Assembly: GCA_001310415.1 (NCBI GenBank)
Contig: BAXE01000018.1
Span: 35,205-99,204 of the forward strand
From: Enterovibrio sp. JCM 19048
GTDB taxonomy: Bacteria; Pseudomonadota; Gammaproteobacteria; Enterobacterales; Vibrionaceae
Direction: 5' to 3'
Length of the DNA: 64,000 nt
Both the position numbers and the translations under genes were made by a program. Positions 14,001 to 24,225 of this stretch are shown here, in pieces. How positions within the stretch are numbered: position 1 is the stretch's first letter; the number at the start of each line of letters is the position of its first letter. The notes beneath the pieces are model-generated. The model did no database searches and was not told where the DNA came from. It saw nothing but the letters and a program-made list of their open reading frames with translations.

Positions 14001-15603
14001 CGGTCGATCGGTGGGTTGGTCACCTGGGCAAACAGTTGCTTGAAGTAGTTTGAGAGGTGCTGGGACTGGTGCGAAAGCACAGCCAGTGGCCAGTCTGCCC
14101 CCATGGCACCCAGTGCTCTTTGCCGTCCTTCGCCATTGGTAAGATGATTTCGTTAACCTCTTCTGAGGTCACACCAAACGCTTGTTGATGGTGCAGCAAA
14201 CGATCTGGTGACGGCTGGTGGTGCTTGCTGTCTGCATCCGGCAGTTTGTCGATGTGCAGCAGGTTTTTCTCTACCCACTCCTGGTAAGGCTGGGCAGTAG
14301 CGATTTCATTCTTCACCTCTTCATCAGAGATGATACGGCCTTGCTCTAGGTCAGCAACAAAGATACGGCCTGGTTGTAGACGGCCACGGAAATGGATGTT
14401 TTCCGGAGCGATTTCTACCACACCCGACTCAGATGCCATGATGAGGTAGTCGTCTTTGGTCACTGTGTAGCGGCTAGGACGCAGGCCGTTACGGTCAAGG
14501 GTTGCACCCACTTTCACACCGTCAGTAAAACAGACAGACGCCGGGCCATCCCAAGGTTCCATGATATTGGCGTGATACTGGTAGAAAGCACGGAGTTTCG
14601 GGTCCATGTCTTTCTTCTCCTGCCACGCTTCCGGGATCATCATCATCAGAGCGTGCGGCAGGCTGCGGCCGGTCAATACGAGCAGTTCCAGTGCCATATC
14701 GAAGTTGGCGGAATCCGATGCGCCTTCCTGACAGATTGGCAGCAGCATCTTGAGTTCCTGGTCGCTAAACAGCTTTGTTTCCAGCAGCGCTTCACGGGCT
14801 TTCATCCAGTTCAGGTTGCCACGAACCGTGTTGATTTCACCATTGTGGGCGATATAGCGGAAAGGCTGCGCCAGACGCCATTTCGGGAAGGTGTTGGTGG
14901 AGAAGCGCGAGTGAACCAGCGCCAGTGCCGTTACCATGGAGGGGTTTTGCAGGTCGAGGAAGTACTGAGGCACCTGCTCGGTAGTCAACTGTCCTTTATA
15001 CACCAGCGTCTTGGCGGAGAAGGAGTTGATGTAGAAGTCATCACCAATGTTGGACACACTTTCCAGACACACGCGCACGGTGTAGTTACGCAACACAAAC
15101 AGTTTGCGCTCAAGTTCGTCCAGAGAAAGATAATCGCCACCGGTTACAAATGCATGTTCAAACTGAGGTTCGGTGCTCAGTGGATCGGCACCAATCATAG
15201 AGTTATCGGTTGGCAGAACACGGTAACCAATGACTTCGAGATCGAGGCGTTTGGCGTTGCGTTCGAAGATTTCACGGCATTGCTGGCGTTTGTTCTCGTC
15301 TTTCGGGAACAACATGACACCGACACCGTACTTGTCAGACGATGGCAGTTGGATGCCCAGTTTGCGGGTTTCTTCGAGTAAGAATTCGTGGGGTTTTTGT
15401 AAAAGAATACCTGCGCCGTCACCACTACATGGGTCACAGCCCTGGCCGCCGCGGTGTTCCATACGGGCCAGCATATCAAGTGCCTGAGTTACAATCGCAT
15501 GAGACTTTCTGTTCTTCAGGTGGGCGACGAAGCCAATACCACAGGCGTCGTGTTCCATTTCGGGCACATAAAGTCCCTCGGTGCGTAGCACTGAATCAGT
15601 CAT
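11061..15603 (-). CDS. gltB: Glutamate synthase large subunit GltB, copy 2 (divergent type)
   Basis: This is the large GOGAT subunit of the second pair. The ATG at 15603 follows GGAAGGAC. The candidate catalytic cysteine is Cys21 in [14 protein letters not shown], with [16 protein letters not shown] downstream. The FMN and 2-oxoglutarate domain shows [29 protein letters not shown] and [10 protein letters not shown], then the iron-sulfur motif [12 protein letters not shown]. Five single-base losses are inferred near 14118, 14002, 13017, 12812 and 11620. Restored length is 1515 residues. The N-terminal domain is distinct from copy 1, so this is an ancient paralogue or acquired type, not a recent duplication. 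Confidence 0.93.
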
Positions 15604-16174
15604 GTTTACGTCCTTCCAGTTAACACAAATGCGGTGGGCGCATTTGCCTTCCTTTACCTCGCCTGTTGCGGGCGGGGTTTGAGCGGTCGCCAATTGTTGT
15701 CAAACCAAGGGTTTGTCACGGCAACCAAGCCCGGCTACTGATAAAACCAGTAACCATCTCCTTTTTGCAATCCTATGCAGATATGCTGCGCTTTCTTTGA
15801 TATGCCATACAACTGACTAAAAAAGCGCGTTATATGGCGAATTTTATTGCTCACAATTTAGGCGCAGCTGTAGCTATCCTACATATTTAGAAAATTAATT
15901 ACCATAAAAAGTTGCACTGCAATCGCCGTGAACGGCGACTTTAGATGTTAAATCTGCGATTGAAATGCATGAATATTCGAAAATCAGATTCTTTGATGAA
16001 TAAGCAGATCTTTTGCTTTTTTGATGCTTTGAGAGGCAGTGAAAAATCTGTAATTTACTTTCATTGGGGCGATAAATAGTTAAAGCGATATTGATTTGAA
16101 CGAGGTTTTGACCTTGCAGCCTGTGTTAGGATCCCGCGCTTTTTTCTTCCAATGAACAAGTCAGGCGGTCAGCG
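15604..16174. other. Divergent promoter region gltB2 / yhcC-like gene
   Basis: This 571-base non-coding stretch lies between divergently transcribed genes. It is AT-rich in the middle and contains a small perfect palindrome (CGCCGTGAACGGCG, about 15925-15938). No ORF with a ribosome site, tRNA or terminator is evident. It should carry the promoters of both genes, but I cannot place them with confidence. Confidence 0.6.
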
Positions 16175-17100
16175 ATGGAACTTCATCATTTGGTGAATAC
16201 CTTTGGTCAGGATTTACAACGCAGGTATGGCGAAAAAGTTCACAAACTCACCCTTCATGGTGGCTTCAGTTGCCCTAACCGGGACGGCACCCTTGGAAGA
16301 GGTGGATGTACGTTTTGCAATGTGGCGTCATTTGCCGATGAAACAGCGCAGCAGCTATCTGTGACTGCACAGCTGACACAACGCGCCACGGAAGTGAACC
16401 GGGCTAAACGCTACCTGGCTTACTTCCAGGCCTATACCAGTACCTATGCGGAAGTGGAAAAGCTCAAGGCAATGTATGAAGAGGCGCTGAAAAGTGCGGA
16501 TATCGTCGGCCTTTGCGTAGGTACACGCCCTGACTGTGTCCCTGATGCCGTGCTGGAATTACTGGCACATTACAAAGATCAGGGTTTTGAGATTTGGCTG
16601 GAGCTGGGTTTGCAGACGGCCAATGATAAGACCCTGCAGCGGATTAACCGCGGCCACGATTTTGCTTGTTATGATCGCATCACCCGCAAGGCGCGGGCGC
16701 TCGGGTTGAATGTGTGTACCCATCTGATTGTAGGGCTGCCGGGCGATACCCGTATCGACCATATCGAAACCATGGATCGCGTCATCGATATCGGTACTGA
16801 TGGCATCAAACTACACCCACTTCATATTGTTGACGGCTCGATAATGGCGAAAGCCTGGCGTGCAGGCAGACTGGATGCTATTTCACTGGAAGATTATGTC
16901 GAGAGTGCCTCTGAGATGATCCTGCGGACACCACCGCATGTGGTGTATCATCGCGTTTCTGCCAACGCACGCAAGCCAACCCTGCTGGCGCCGGAGTGGT
17001 GTGAAACCGCTGGTTGGCGATGACTGAGCTTGGCCGCGCACTGAACATCAAGGGTGCGCAGGGGAGTGCACTGGGTACCCCGTTCGTATTTCCACGATAA
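16175..17100 (+). CDS. YhcC-family radical SAM protein (TIGR01212 type)
   Basis: A probable radical SAM enzyme of unknown substrate. The cluster-binding cysteines are present as CPNRDGTLGRGGCTFC (about residues 33-48), and the YhcC-like start HTFGQDLQRRYGEKVHKL-type segment is clear. The open frame stops at 17023, but adding one A to the AAA run at 17004-17006 continues it through WLAMTELGRALNIKG to a TAA at 17098. That gives 308 residues, the family's usual length. It sits upstream of the diguanylate cyclase in the same direction. The reaction is not known. Confidence 0.9.
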
Positions 17101-17220
17101 TGTGACTGGGGTTTGATACCTCACAAAATCATGTCGGGTTATTCGTTTTCTTTCATGAGCATATGGCAAGATTAAGCGTGACTTTAGTTCAAAGTTTTAA
17201 GCTTTCTTCAGGGTGGAAGA

Positions 17221-18984
17221 ATGAGTGAGTGGTTGCCATTGACGTTGGCAGTGTTATTGATTGGGTTTATTGCCGGGGCGTTCTGGATCTCTCACCGGCG
17301 CGTCATGTCGTTAAAAACATGGCGACTGTACCTTTCTAATCTGCACTCACCTAAAGCCATGATCCGCGATAAAGACGGTAGCATCCTGTATGCAAACCGC
17401 AGTTTCGTGCGCCTGTTCAGTGTGGATACCTCTGACGACATGTACCGCATTTGCGGCGAACGTGAACAGCGAACCATTACCGCTTTGCTGGCATCCCGCA
17501 CCTGGCCGCATCCTTTCATTGAAATGACCACGGATTTTCGCAGCACATCCAAATCTTGTAACACGCGTTATGCGCGTTTTTCAGGGTTGCCGGTCTGGTG
17601 TGGAGGTCAACGGGTGTGGATCGTCTCACTGGAGCCGAAATCCGATACGGTGTACAGCGAGCCATTCAGTGACAATGACAGCCAGATCTTCCGCAGTGTA
17701 ATCAACTCCCTGGCGGAGCTTATCTGTTTTCAGGACAAAGACGGCCACGTCGTCGGCTCTAACCTTGCATTCGACCGTTTCTGGAAAGGGCGCGAGAACG
17801 AGGGGCTGATGTTCAGCGAGCAGGATGATTCCAGAGGCCGCCGTACCCAACAAAGCTGGACGACTAACCCAATCGGCGACAGCTGCTTACTGGAAACCAG
17901 CCAGACGCCGCTGCTGGATGATGACAACCGGGTGTTTGGAACTCTCAGCATCAGCCATGACGTCACCAACTGGTACATGATGCGTCAATCGCTGGAACGG
18001 GAAATCGAGGCGCGCCAGGAAGTTGAACAGCAACTGAAAAAACACAGTAACGTACTGACCTCTATTTTTAAGGCCAGTGTTGACCCTATCGGTATATATA
18101 ACCGGGATTATGAGTTTTTAGGTGGCAATGCAGCGTTTGCTGAAGCAATGGGCGCGTCGCACGACAACCTTGAAGGTGAGCGGGCTGACGACGTGATGGA
18201 ACCGGAGGCGCTTGCGCAGCACCGGGCGATTGACGAACCCGTACTTCGCGATGGCAATACCATCAAATATGAAGATCTGGTCATGAAGCGCAATGGTTCA
18301 CAGGTTTGGTACGAATTGACCAAAACCCAGTTCCGTGACCCTACGGATGACACCATTGGCGTACTGGTCATTGCTCGAGACGTCACCGAGCGCAAGGCAA
18401 CACAGCAACAGCTGGCTGATGCCATCATGGAGCTGGAAGAGCTCAGCTTTGTCGATGGCCTGACCAAGGTCGCCAACCGCCGCAGCTTTGACGAGCAATT
18501 GGTGAAAATGTGGCATGCACATATCCGCGATCAGGAGCCGTTATCCCTGATTTTCTGCGATATTGATTACTTCAAACCTTACAATGACAACTATGGTCAC
18601 CAGGAAGGAGACAAAGCGCTCCGTCAGGTGGCTGATGTGTTCCAACGCGTGATTCGCCGTCCTCTGGATGAGGTTGCCCGTTATGGTGGTGAAGAGTTTG
18701 CGATCCTGCTGCCCAACACCAACGCAGAGGGTGCGCATGTCGTAGCGCAGAACATTGCCCGTGAGCTGGCAGCTGCAGCCATTCCCCATGCGTATTCAAC
18801 TGTGCATGAGCACCTGACCCTCAGTCAGGGCATTGCGACAGTTTACCCTCAGGCAGGGCAGGATTACGGTGATCTGGTGTCGCTGGCTGATAAAGCACTC
18901 TATAGCGCCAAACATGCCGGGCGCAATCAGATAGCGGTGAGCTCAAAACCCGCAGAACCTATCCGTCAGCCACAGCCTGCATAG
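17221..18984 (+). CDS. Membrane-anchored PAS-PAS-GGDEF diguanylate cyclase
   Basis: The protein makes cyclic di-GMP from two GTP. One N-terminal transmembrane helix (residues 5-24) is followed by PAS-like regions around residues 40-140, 160-260 and 285-395. The GGDEF domain starts near 410 (LSFVDGLTKVANRRSFDE). The active-site loop reads YGGEEFAI. An RxxD inhibitory site (RPLD) sits five residues before GGEEF, so product feedback inhibition is predicted. The frame is intact at 587 residues, and the ATG at 17221 follows GTGGAAGA. The signal sensed by the PAS domains is unknown. VpsR, a c-di-GMP-responsive activator in V. cholerae, is encoded 35 kb away in this window. Confidence 0.93.
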   Translation: MSEWLPLTLAVLLIGFIAGAFWISHRRVMSLKTWRLYLSNLHSPKAMIRDKDGSILYANRSFVRLFSVDTSDDMYRICGEREQRTITALLASRTWPHPFIEMTTDFRSTSKSCNTRYARFSGLPVWCGGQRVWIVSLEPKSDTVYSEPFSDNDSQIFRSVINSLAELICFQDKDGHVVGSNLAFDRFWKGRENEGLMFSEQDDSRGRRTQQSWTTNPIGDSCLLETSQTPLLDDDNRVFGTLSISHDVTNWYMMRQSLEREIEARQEVEQQLKKHSNVLTSIFKASVDPIGIYNRDYEFLGGNAAFAEAMGASHDNLEGERADDVMEPEALAQHRAIDEPVLRDGNTIKYEDLVMKRNGSQVWYELTKTQFRDPTDDTIGVLVIARDVTERKATQQQLADAIMELEELSFVDGLTKVANRRSFDEQLVKMWHAHIRDQEPLSLIFCDIDYFKPYNDNYGHQEGDKALRQVADVFQRVIRRPLDEVARYGGEEFAILLPNTNAEGAHVVAQNIARELAAAAIPHAYSTVHEHLTLSQGIATVYPQAGQDYGDLVSLADKALYSAKHAGRNQIAVSSKPAEPIRQPQPA

Positions 18985-19087
18985 CGTGAAATTGTGTCGC
19001 ACCGGCACAATTATCACTGCCTTCTCCTTTAGCTTGCTGTAAGGCAAGGCTATCATTCCCGGTAATTCACGTTGTACGGGATGTTCA

Positions 19088-21438
19088 ATGAAACAAATTA
19101 AACTTTTAGCGCAGTACTATGTCGATTTGCTGGTCAAACTCGGCATCGTGCGTTTCAGCATGTTGCTGGCGCTTGCGCTGGTTGCACTGGCCGTGATTGT
19201 CCAGGTTGGGATCACCCTCGTCCTGAATGGCACAGTACATGACAGTGACATCGTCCGCTCAGTCTTCTTCGGTCTACTAATCACGCCCTGGGCGGTCTAT
19301 TTTCTTTCCGTGGTTGTCGATCAGTTGGAAGAATCCCGCCAACGCCTCACCAAGCTGGTTTCAAAACTGGAAGAGATGCGGGCACGGGATATGAACTTAA
19401 CCGCCAACTCACTGACAACATTACCCAGTTGAATCAGGAAATTGAGGAACGTAAGCGCGCAGAAGGTGCTCGTGAGGAAGCGATGCAGGATCTGGAAAAT
19501 GAGGTCTACCAGCGTGAAAAGGCGCAGGTGGAACTGGCAGAGCAGACTGCACTGCTGCGCTCATTCATCGATGCGTCGCCCGATCTCATTTACTACCGCA
19601 ATGAAAAAGGCCAGTTCTCCGGCTGTAACAAGGCAATGGAAGAGTTGACCGGCAAGAAGGAAAAAGAGCTGGTGGGCCTGACGCATGGGATGTTTACCGT
19701 GAAGACATTGCCAGTAAGGTGGTAGAAACGGATCAAGAGGTCTTCGACAACAATATCCCGCTTACCTACGAGCAATGGCTGGAGTACAGCGACGGACGCA
19801 AAGCCTACTTTGAGCTGCGTAAGTTGCCATTCTATTCCCGTGATGGCCGGCGCCTTGGGTTGGTTGGCTTTGGCCGGGAAATCACTGAACGTAAGCGTTA
19901 TCAGGATGCACTGGAGAAGGCGAGCCGCGATAAGACCGCCTTTATCTCCACCATCAGCCATGAGCTGCGCACACCACTTAACGGCATCGTTGGCCTGAGC
20001 CGGATGCTGCTGGAAACCAAGCTTTCAGAAGACCAGCTAGGCTACCTGAGAACCATTCATGTCAGCGCCATTACTCTGGGTAATATCTTTAACGACATTA
20101 TCGACTTGGACAAATCTGATCGCAGTCGGCTGGAGTTGTTGCCACAACCTGTAGACCTGTCTGATTTTGTGGCTGAAATTGAAAATATCAGCGCCTTGAT
20201 GGCTGAACAAAAAGGCCTGCGTTTCTCCCTTGATCGCATGACTACGCTGCCATCTGCGGTGTTGGTGGATGCAACGCGGCTGCGCCAGATCCTCTGGAAT
20301 CTGGTGGGTAATGCGGTCAAATTCACCAAACATGGTGCGGTGAACGTGGCGGTCAGTTGTGATGTTGAAGAGGGTAATGCCCACCTGCAGTTTGACATTG
20401 AAGACAGTGGTATCGGTATTCCGCAGACGGAACAAGGTAAGATTTTTGCCATGTATTATCAGGTGCAGCAAGGGCAGGACAACCTGCACGCCGTCGGCAC
20501 CGGTATCGGCCTGGCGGTTTCCCGCAAGCTGGCAAGGCTGATGGGTGGCGATATCACGGTCGACAGTGAAGTCGGGGAAGGAAGTACCTTCACCGTTACC
20601 CTGACTGTGCCTGTGTGTGATGCAATCCAGAATGCAGCCACAGTGAAAGTGGAGCAAAGCCCGCTGCAAATCCTGCTGGTGGAAGACATTGAGCTGAATA
20701 TTACGGTTGCCACCAACTTGCTGGAAAGCCTTGGGCATACTGTTTTTGTCGCCCGTAGTGGACAGGAAGCGCTGACGATGTACCCTCGCCATACCTATGA
20801 TCTGGTATTGCTTGATATCCAGCTTCCGGACATGACCGGGTTTGATATTGCCAAGACGCTGCGTGCGGAAGAGAAAAGCCTGCCGCCATTGGTGGCGCTG
20901 ACAGCCAATGTCATCAAGGATAAAACCGAGTACATCAACCAGGGGATGGATGATGCTATCAGCAAGCCTATCAGCGTGACTGCGATGACAGATGTGATAG
21001 AGCGCCTGGCGCTGCAGTGTCCAATCGTGGAAAAAGAGAATATGGGCAAGACAAACAAAAAAGCCGGGCAATGAGATGCTGGAAACCTTGCTGGATCTGG
21101 AGATGCTGAGTTCTTACGTCGACATTGTCGGTGCAGAGCCCGTTCTGCAAAGTATTGGCATGTTTGAAGAGTTGATGCCGGAATATCTCAAGATTCTCGA
21201 CAGCAATATGACGGCCAAAGATCAGGATGGTATTGCCAGTGAGGCGCACAAAATCAAAGGGGCTGCGGGCTCCATAGGCCTTAAGCATATTCAGAAACTG
21301 GCGCAGAAAGCCCAGTCACCGGAACTGCCAGCATGGTGGGAAAATATCGGGGACTGGGTCGATGAAATCAAAGAAGGGTATCCGCACGATATTGGCGTAC
21401 TGAAACAGTGGCTGGAAAGCTATACCCAGAAAGCGTAA
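19088..21438 (+). CDS. arcB: Aerobic respiration control hybrid sensor kinase ArcB
   Basis: ArcB senses the quinone redox state and phosphorylates ArcA. Two N-terminal transmembrane helices (about residues 20-75) lead into a coiled-coil linker and a PAS domain (SFIDASPDLIYYRNEKGQ). The kinase core has the H-box ISTISHELRTPLNG, an N-box LVGNAVKFTKHG and a G-box. The receiver carries LLDIQLPDMTG, and the HPt domain carries EAHKIKGAAGSIG. The frame breaks near 19405 and 19693 by one missing base each. A further break in the A run at about 21056-21061 is either two bases missing or one extra, and separates the HPt domain. Restored length is about 784 residues. It converges on arcA. Confidence 0.95.
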
Positions 21439-21445
21439 CCAAAGA

Positions 21446-21469
21446 AAAGGCCTGCAGTTGCAGGCCTTT
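21446..21469. terminator. Bidirectional terminator between arcB and arcA
   Basis: A near-perfect palindrome AAAGGCCTGC-AGTT-GCAGGCCTTT has a 10-bp stem and a 4-base loop. It sits 8 bases after the arcB stop and 20 bases before the arcA stop, so it can serve both convergent genes. Confidence 0.85.
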
Positions 21470-21489
21470 ATCATTGAATTTTGTCAGAC

Positions 21490-22209
21490 TTAGAAGTCTT
21501 CCAGCTCACCACAGAAGCGGTAACCTTCACCGTGGATAGTTGCGATGATTTCTGGCGTGTCACCGAACGATTCGAAGTGTTTACGAATGCGGCGGATAGT
21601 CACGTCTACAGTACGGTCGTGCGGCTTCAGTTCGCGGCCAGTCATCTTCTTCAGCAGATCAGCACGGGTCTGGATCTTGCCTGGGTTTTCACAGAAGTGC
21701 AGCAGCGCACGGAACTCAGAGCGCGGCAGTTTGAACTGCTCGTTGTTCGGGCTGATCAGTGAACGGCTGTTGATGTCCAGCGTCCAACCGTTGAACACGT
21801 AGCGGTCAACAGAACGCTTGTCTTCAGGTGTTGCACCTTGGTTCATCGCGCGGGTCAGCAGGTTGCGAGCACGGATGGTCAGTTCACGTGGGTTGAATGG
21901 TTTGGTGATGTAGTCATCCGCACCGATTTCCAGACCCAGGATCTTGTCTACTTCGTTATCGCGGCCGGTCAGGAACATCAGCGCCATGTCGCCTTGCTCA
22001 CGCAGTTCACGCGCCAGCAGCAGGCCATTTTTACCAGGCAGGTTGATATCCATGATAACCAGGTTTACCTGATTGTTTGACAGCACTTGGTGCATCTCTT
22101 CGCCGTCGTTAGCTTCCAGAACGGTATAACCTTCCGCTTCAAAAATACTTTTCAGCGTATTACGTGTTACGTGTTCGTCTTCAACAATCAGAATGTGAGG
22201 GGTTTGCAT
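21490..22209 (-). CDS. arcA: Response regulator ArcA
   Basis: ArcA represses respiratory genes and activates fermentative ones when phosphorylated by ArcB. The receiver domain begins ILIVEDE, carries the phospho-acceptor Asp in [12 protein letters not shown] and the conserved Lys in [10 protein letters not shown]. The OmpR-type winged helix follows, with the recognition region [16 protein letters not shown] and the ending [10 protein letters not shown]. The 239-residue frame is intact. It lies tail to tail with arcB, so sensor and regulator are adjacent but not co-transcribed. Confidence 0.98.
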   Translation of the reverse strand: MQTPHILIVEDEHVTRNTLKSIFEAEGYTVLEANDGEEMHQVLSNNQVNLVIMDINLPGKNGLLLARELREQGDMALMFLTGRDNEVDKILGLEIGADDYITKPFNPRELTIRARNLLTRAMNQGATPEDKRSVDRYVFNGWTLDINSRSLISPNNEQFKLPRSEFRALLHFCENPGKIQTRADLLKKMTGRELKPHDRTVDVTIRRIRKHFESFGDTPEIIATIHGEGYRFCGELEDF

Positions 22210-22971
22210 TGGCGTTACCTAATTTCTTAAGGAATCTGGTACTGAGGCATAAGCACGCGTGCTTACCCTCAATCAACCACAGCGTCCGTGACACTGTGAA
22301 GAAAATTTACAAACAGGAAAAGTATACCTAAAGTGCTTTGCGTGTTAACTAAAGCATACCTTCCTGATACAAACGCCATCCTTAGAGAAGGTGATTGCAG
22401 ATGCGTTTAATCGCGCTGCATGCTACTAGACAAATCATTTTGGCCAGCAAATCCTTTGGATAGCGCTGATTGTATTCATTTAACAGCGTGCTAACAATAT
22501 TTGGTAATAAATCAACGCAACTTTTTTTAATCTTTATTGATATACGTCAATCTCGCTTCCAGTGGTCGCAATTGGTGGAATTTGGGCCGAAAAACCAGCG
22601 TAAAGATGACAAAATCGTTCGGAATTTTTCGTACTTTTACCACAAGTGTGAATATTGTGTAACGGCGCGATTATCAGAGCATGTTGTCGCATATCGGTCA
22701 ACTACATATGGTTGAGTTATGCCCCAAAATCATGGCAAAAAAAGCAGAAAATGCGGATTAGCACTCAGAGCCTTTTTTCGAAAAATCCGATAGTTAGCTT
22801 AGCCTGATTTCATCTCACAGCGTGTTTTGTTGCACGTTAAAATTGCGCAAGGGAAGCCGACAATCAGTGCGCACTTCTCGCTTTAGTCATCTGAAGCCGA
22901 CTTCTTCACATGAACCTTGCTACGTTTAAACCACAGAGAAGTTATTCAGTGAGTGTACAAAGGAGAGAAAC
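22210..22971. other. Long intergenic region upstream of arcA and of the RraA-like gene
   Basis: These 762 bases contain no ORF with a ribosome-binding site and no intrinsic terminator that I can see. The sequence is AT-rich, with several runs of A and T near 22490-22780. It must hold the promoter of arcA (minus) and that of the RraA-like gene (plus). The length is unusual for a promoter region, and an untranslated leader or small RNA is possible but unsupported. Confidence 0.5.
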
Positions 22972-23475
22972 ATGGAAGATTTATTGCCCGATATCAGCGA
23001 TGCCCATGGCGATGCCGTTCATTGGATCCCGGTGCAATGGCGCGATTTTGGCGGCAGAAAAGTGTTCTCCGGCCGGGTTGAAACACTGCGTTGTTTTGAA
23101 GACAACTCCAAAGTGCGTGACATTCTGGGAAGACCCGGTGCAGGGCGCGTATTGGTGGTGGATGGTCACGCCAGCCTGAACAAGGCATTGCTGGGCGATT
23201 TACTGGCAGCCAGAGCGGTTGAAAATGGCTGGGAAGGTGTGGTGGTTTTCGGTGCTGTTCGGGATGCCGGAGCACTCAGCGAAATGGAACTCGGGGTAAA
23301 GGCGTTGGGTGTTTGCCCGATAAAAACGGAAAAACGCGGTGTCGGTGACGAAGATGTTCCGCTGCGTATCCATGACGTACCTATTTCTCCGGGGGATTAC
23401 CTTTTCGCCGATCTCAATGGCGTGATGATAAGCCAACACCCGATTGAATTTGGCGAAGAGCCGCTGAAAGGCTGA
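22972..23475 (+). CDS. RraA-like family protein (putative 4-hydroxy-4-methyl-2-oxoglutarate aldolase)
   Basis: A 167-residue intact protein of the RraA / demethylmenaquinone methyltransferase-like fold. Matching features are the GRVLVVDGHASLNKALLGDLLA segment, VVFGAVRDAGAL and LGVCPIKTEKRG. In RraA itself this fold binds and inhibits RNase E. Other members are class II aldolases that need a GxxR-D motif; here VRDAG is the corresponding stretch. I cannot decide between these roles. The start at 22972 follows AAAGGAGAGAAAC. A strong terminator follows immediately. Confidence 0.8.
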   Translation: MEDLLPDISDAHGDAVHWIPVQWRDFGGRKVFSGRVETLRCFEDNSKVRDILGRPGAGRVLVVDGHASLNKALLGDLLAARAVENGWEGVVVFGAVRDAGALSEMELGVKALGVCPIKTEKRGVGDEDVPLRIHDVPISPGDYLFADLNGVMISQHPIEFGEEPLKG

Positions 23476-23485
23476 ATCAGGGAAT

Positions 23486-23516
23486 AAAAAACCGCCAATT
23501 CAACGGGCGGTTTTTT
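23486..23516. terminator. Rho-independent terminator after the RraA-like gene
   Basis: AAAAAACCGCC pairs with GGCGGTTTTTT (11 bp) around a 9-base loop. The flanking A and T runs let it act in both directions, so it also serves the convergent beta-barrel gene ending at 23534. Confidence 0.9.
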
Positions 23517-23533
23517 GTGTTCGTTGTTCAAGT

Positions 23534-24007
23534 CTAGAAACGGTAACCAACACCCAATTGATAATTGGCGGACGCGGCAGGCTCCTGGTTAAGACTGTAA
23601 TCAAATTTGGCTTCGAGATTTAGTTTGTCGGTCAGGCGCAACTGGCTACTCATTCCTACCACACCGATGGTCTCTTCGTTGACTCTTTCAGCTTGCACGC
23701 TGCTTCCGACACTGAGTTTGTCATTGAAGTTATACTGGATACCGCTCAGCAATCCTTTTGAACTGGCACTGTAATCGGTTTCAGATGTCATCTCGGTAGC
23801 AAGATAAACGTTGATATTTTCCAGCAGCGGGTAGTGAAAACCTGAGCTGACCGTCCAGCTGTCAAAACTCTGGTTGCCGGTCGAGATAGAGCTGGAAAAC
23901 CACGGTTTTTGGTTTTCTTCGAGATATTCTGACAGCGGTAACGAACCCTGCGCGAATGCAAAAAAAGCCACTGATTGCAGGGTGACGGCGAGGAGTATTT
24001 TTGTCAT
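23534..24007 (-). CDS. Small exported beta-barrel-like protein of unknown function
   Basis: I do not recognise a named family. The 157-residue protein has a signal peptide (MTKILLAVTLQSVAFFAFAQG). Alternating hydrophobic and polar residues then suggest beta strands across the rest, and the C-terminal YQLGVGYRF ends in an aromatic residue. That is typical of outer-membrane barrels recognised by the Bam machinery. The start ATG at 24007 follows GGGAAGGTGG. It stands alone between a shared terminator and aceK. An outer-membrane location is inferred; the function is unknown. Confidence 0.75.
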   Translation of the reverse strand: MTKILLAVTLQSVAFFAFAQGSLPLSEYLEENQKPWFSSSISTGNQSFDSWTVSSGFHYPLLENINVYLATEMTSETDYSASSKGLLSGIQYNFNDKLSVGSSVQAERVNEETIGVVGMSSQLRLTDKLNLEAKFDYSLNQEPAASANYQLGVGYRF

Positions 24008-24225
24008 TTGCCACCTTCCCTGATTCGTTTTTATTCGACTGAATTTTCAGTCTAGCTCACCTGTTTAACTTTTGATAACGACAGTGTAAAAAGATCTTAG
24101 CCATCGCATTTCCCTCCCCTGACGCCGGAAAAACATGGCCGTGCGGGGAGCTGATTGTTATTTAAGCAAGCAATGTGCCTGTAATGGCGACACATTTTTG
24201 GCACTGGTAAACAGTGATCACATTT

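Noticed and set aside
14392..15381. Long antisense ORFs opposite gltB, gltD, arcB and lysS (also 9713-10615, 20037-21071, 49317-50273)
   Set aside because: They are shadows of strongly coding genes on the opposite strand, with histidine- and valine-rich translations typical of such shadows.
22470..22715. 81-codon plus-strand ORF in the arcA upstream gap
   Set aside because: It has no ribosome-binding site and no family resemblance, and its composition mirrors the AT-rich spacer.
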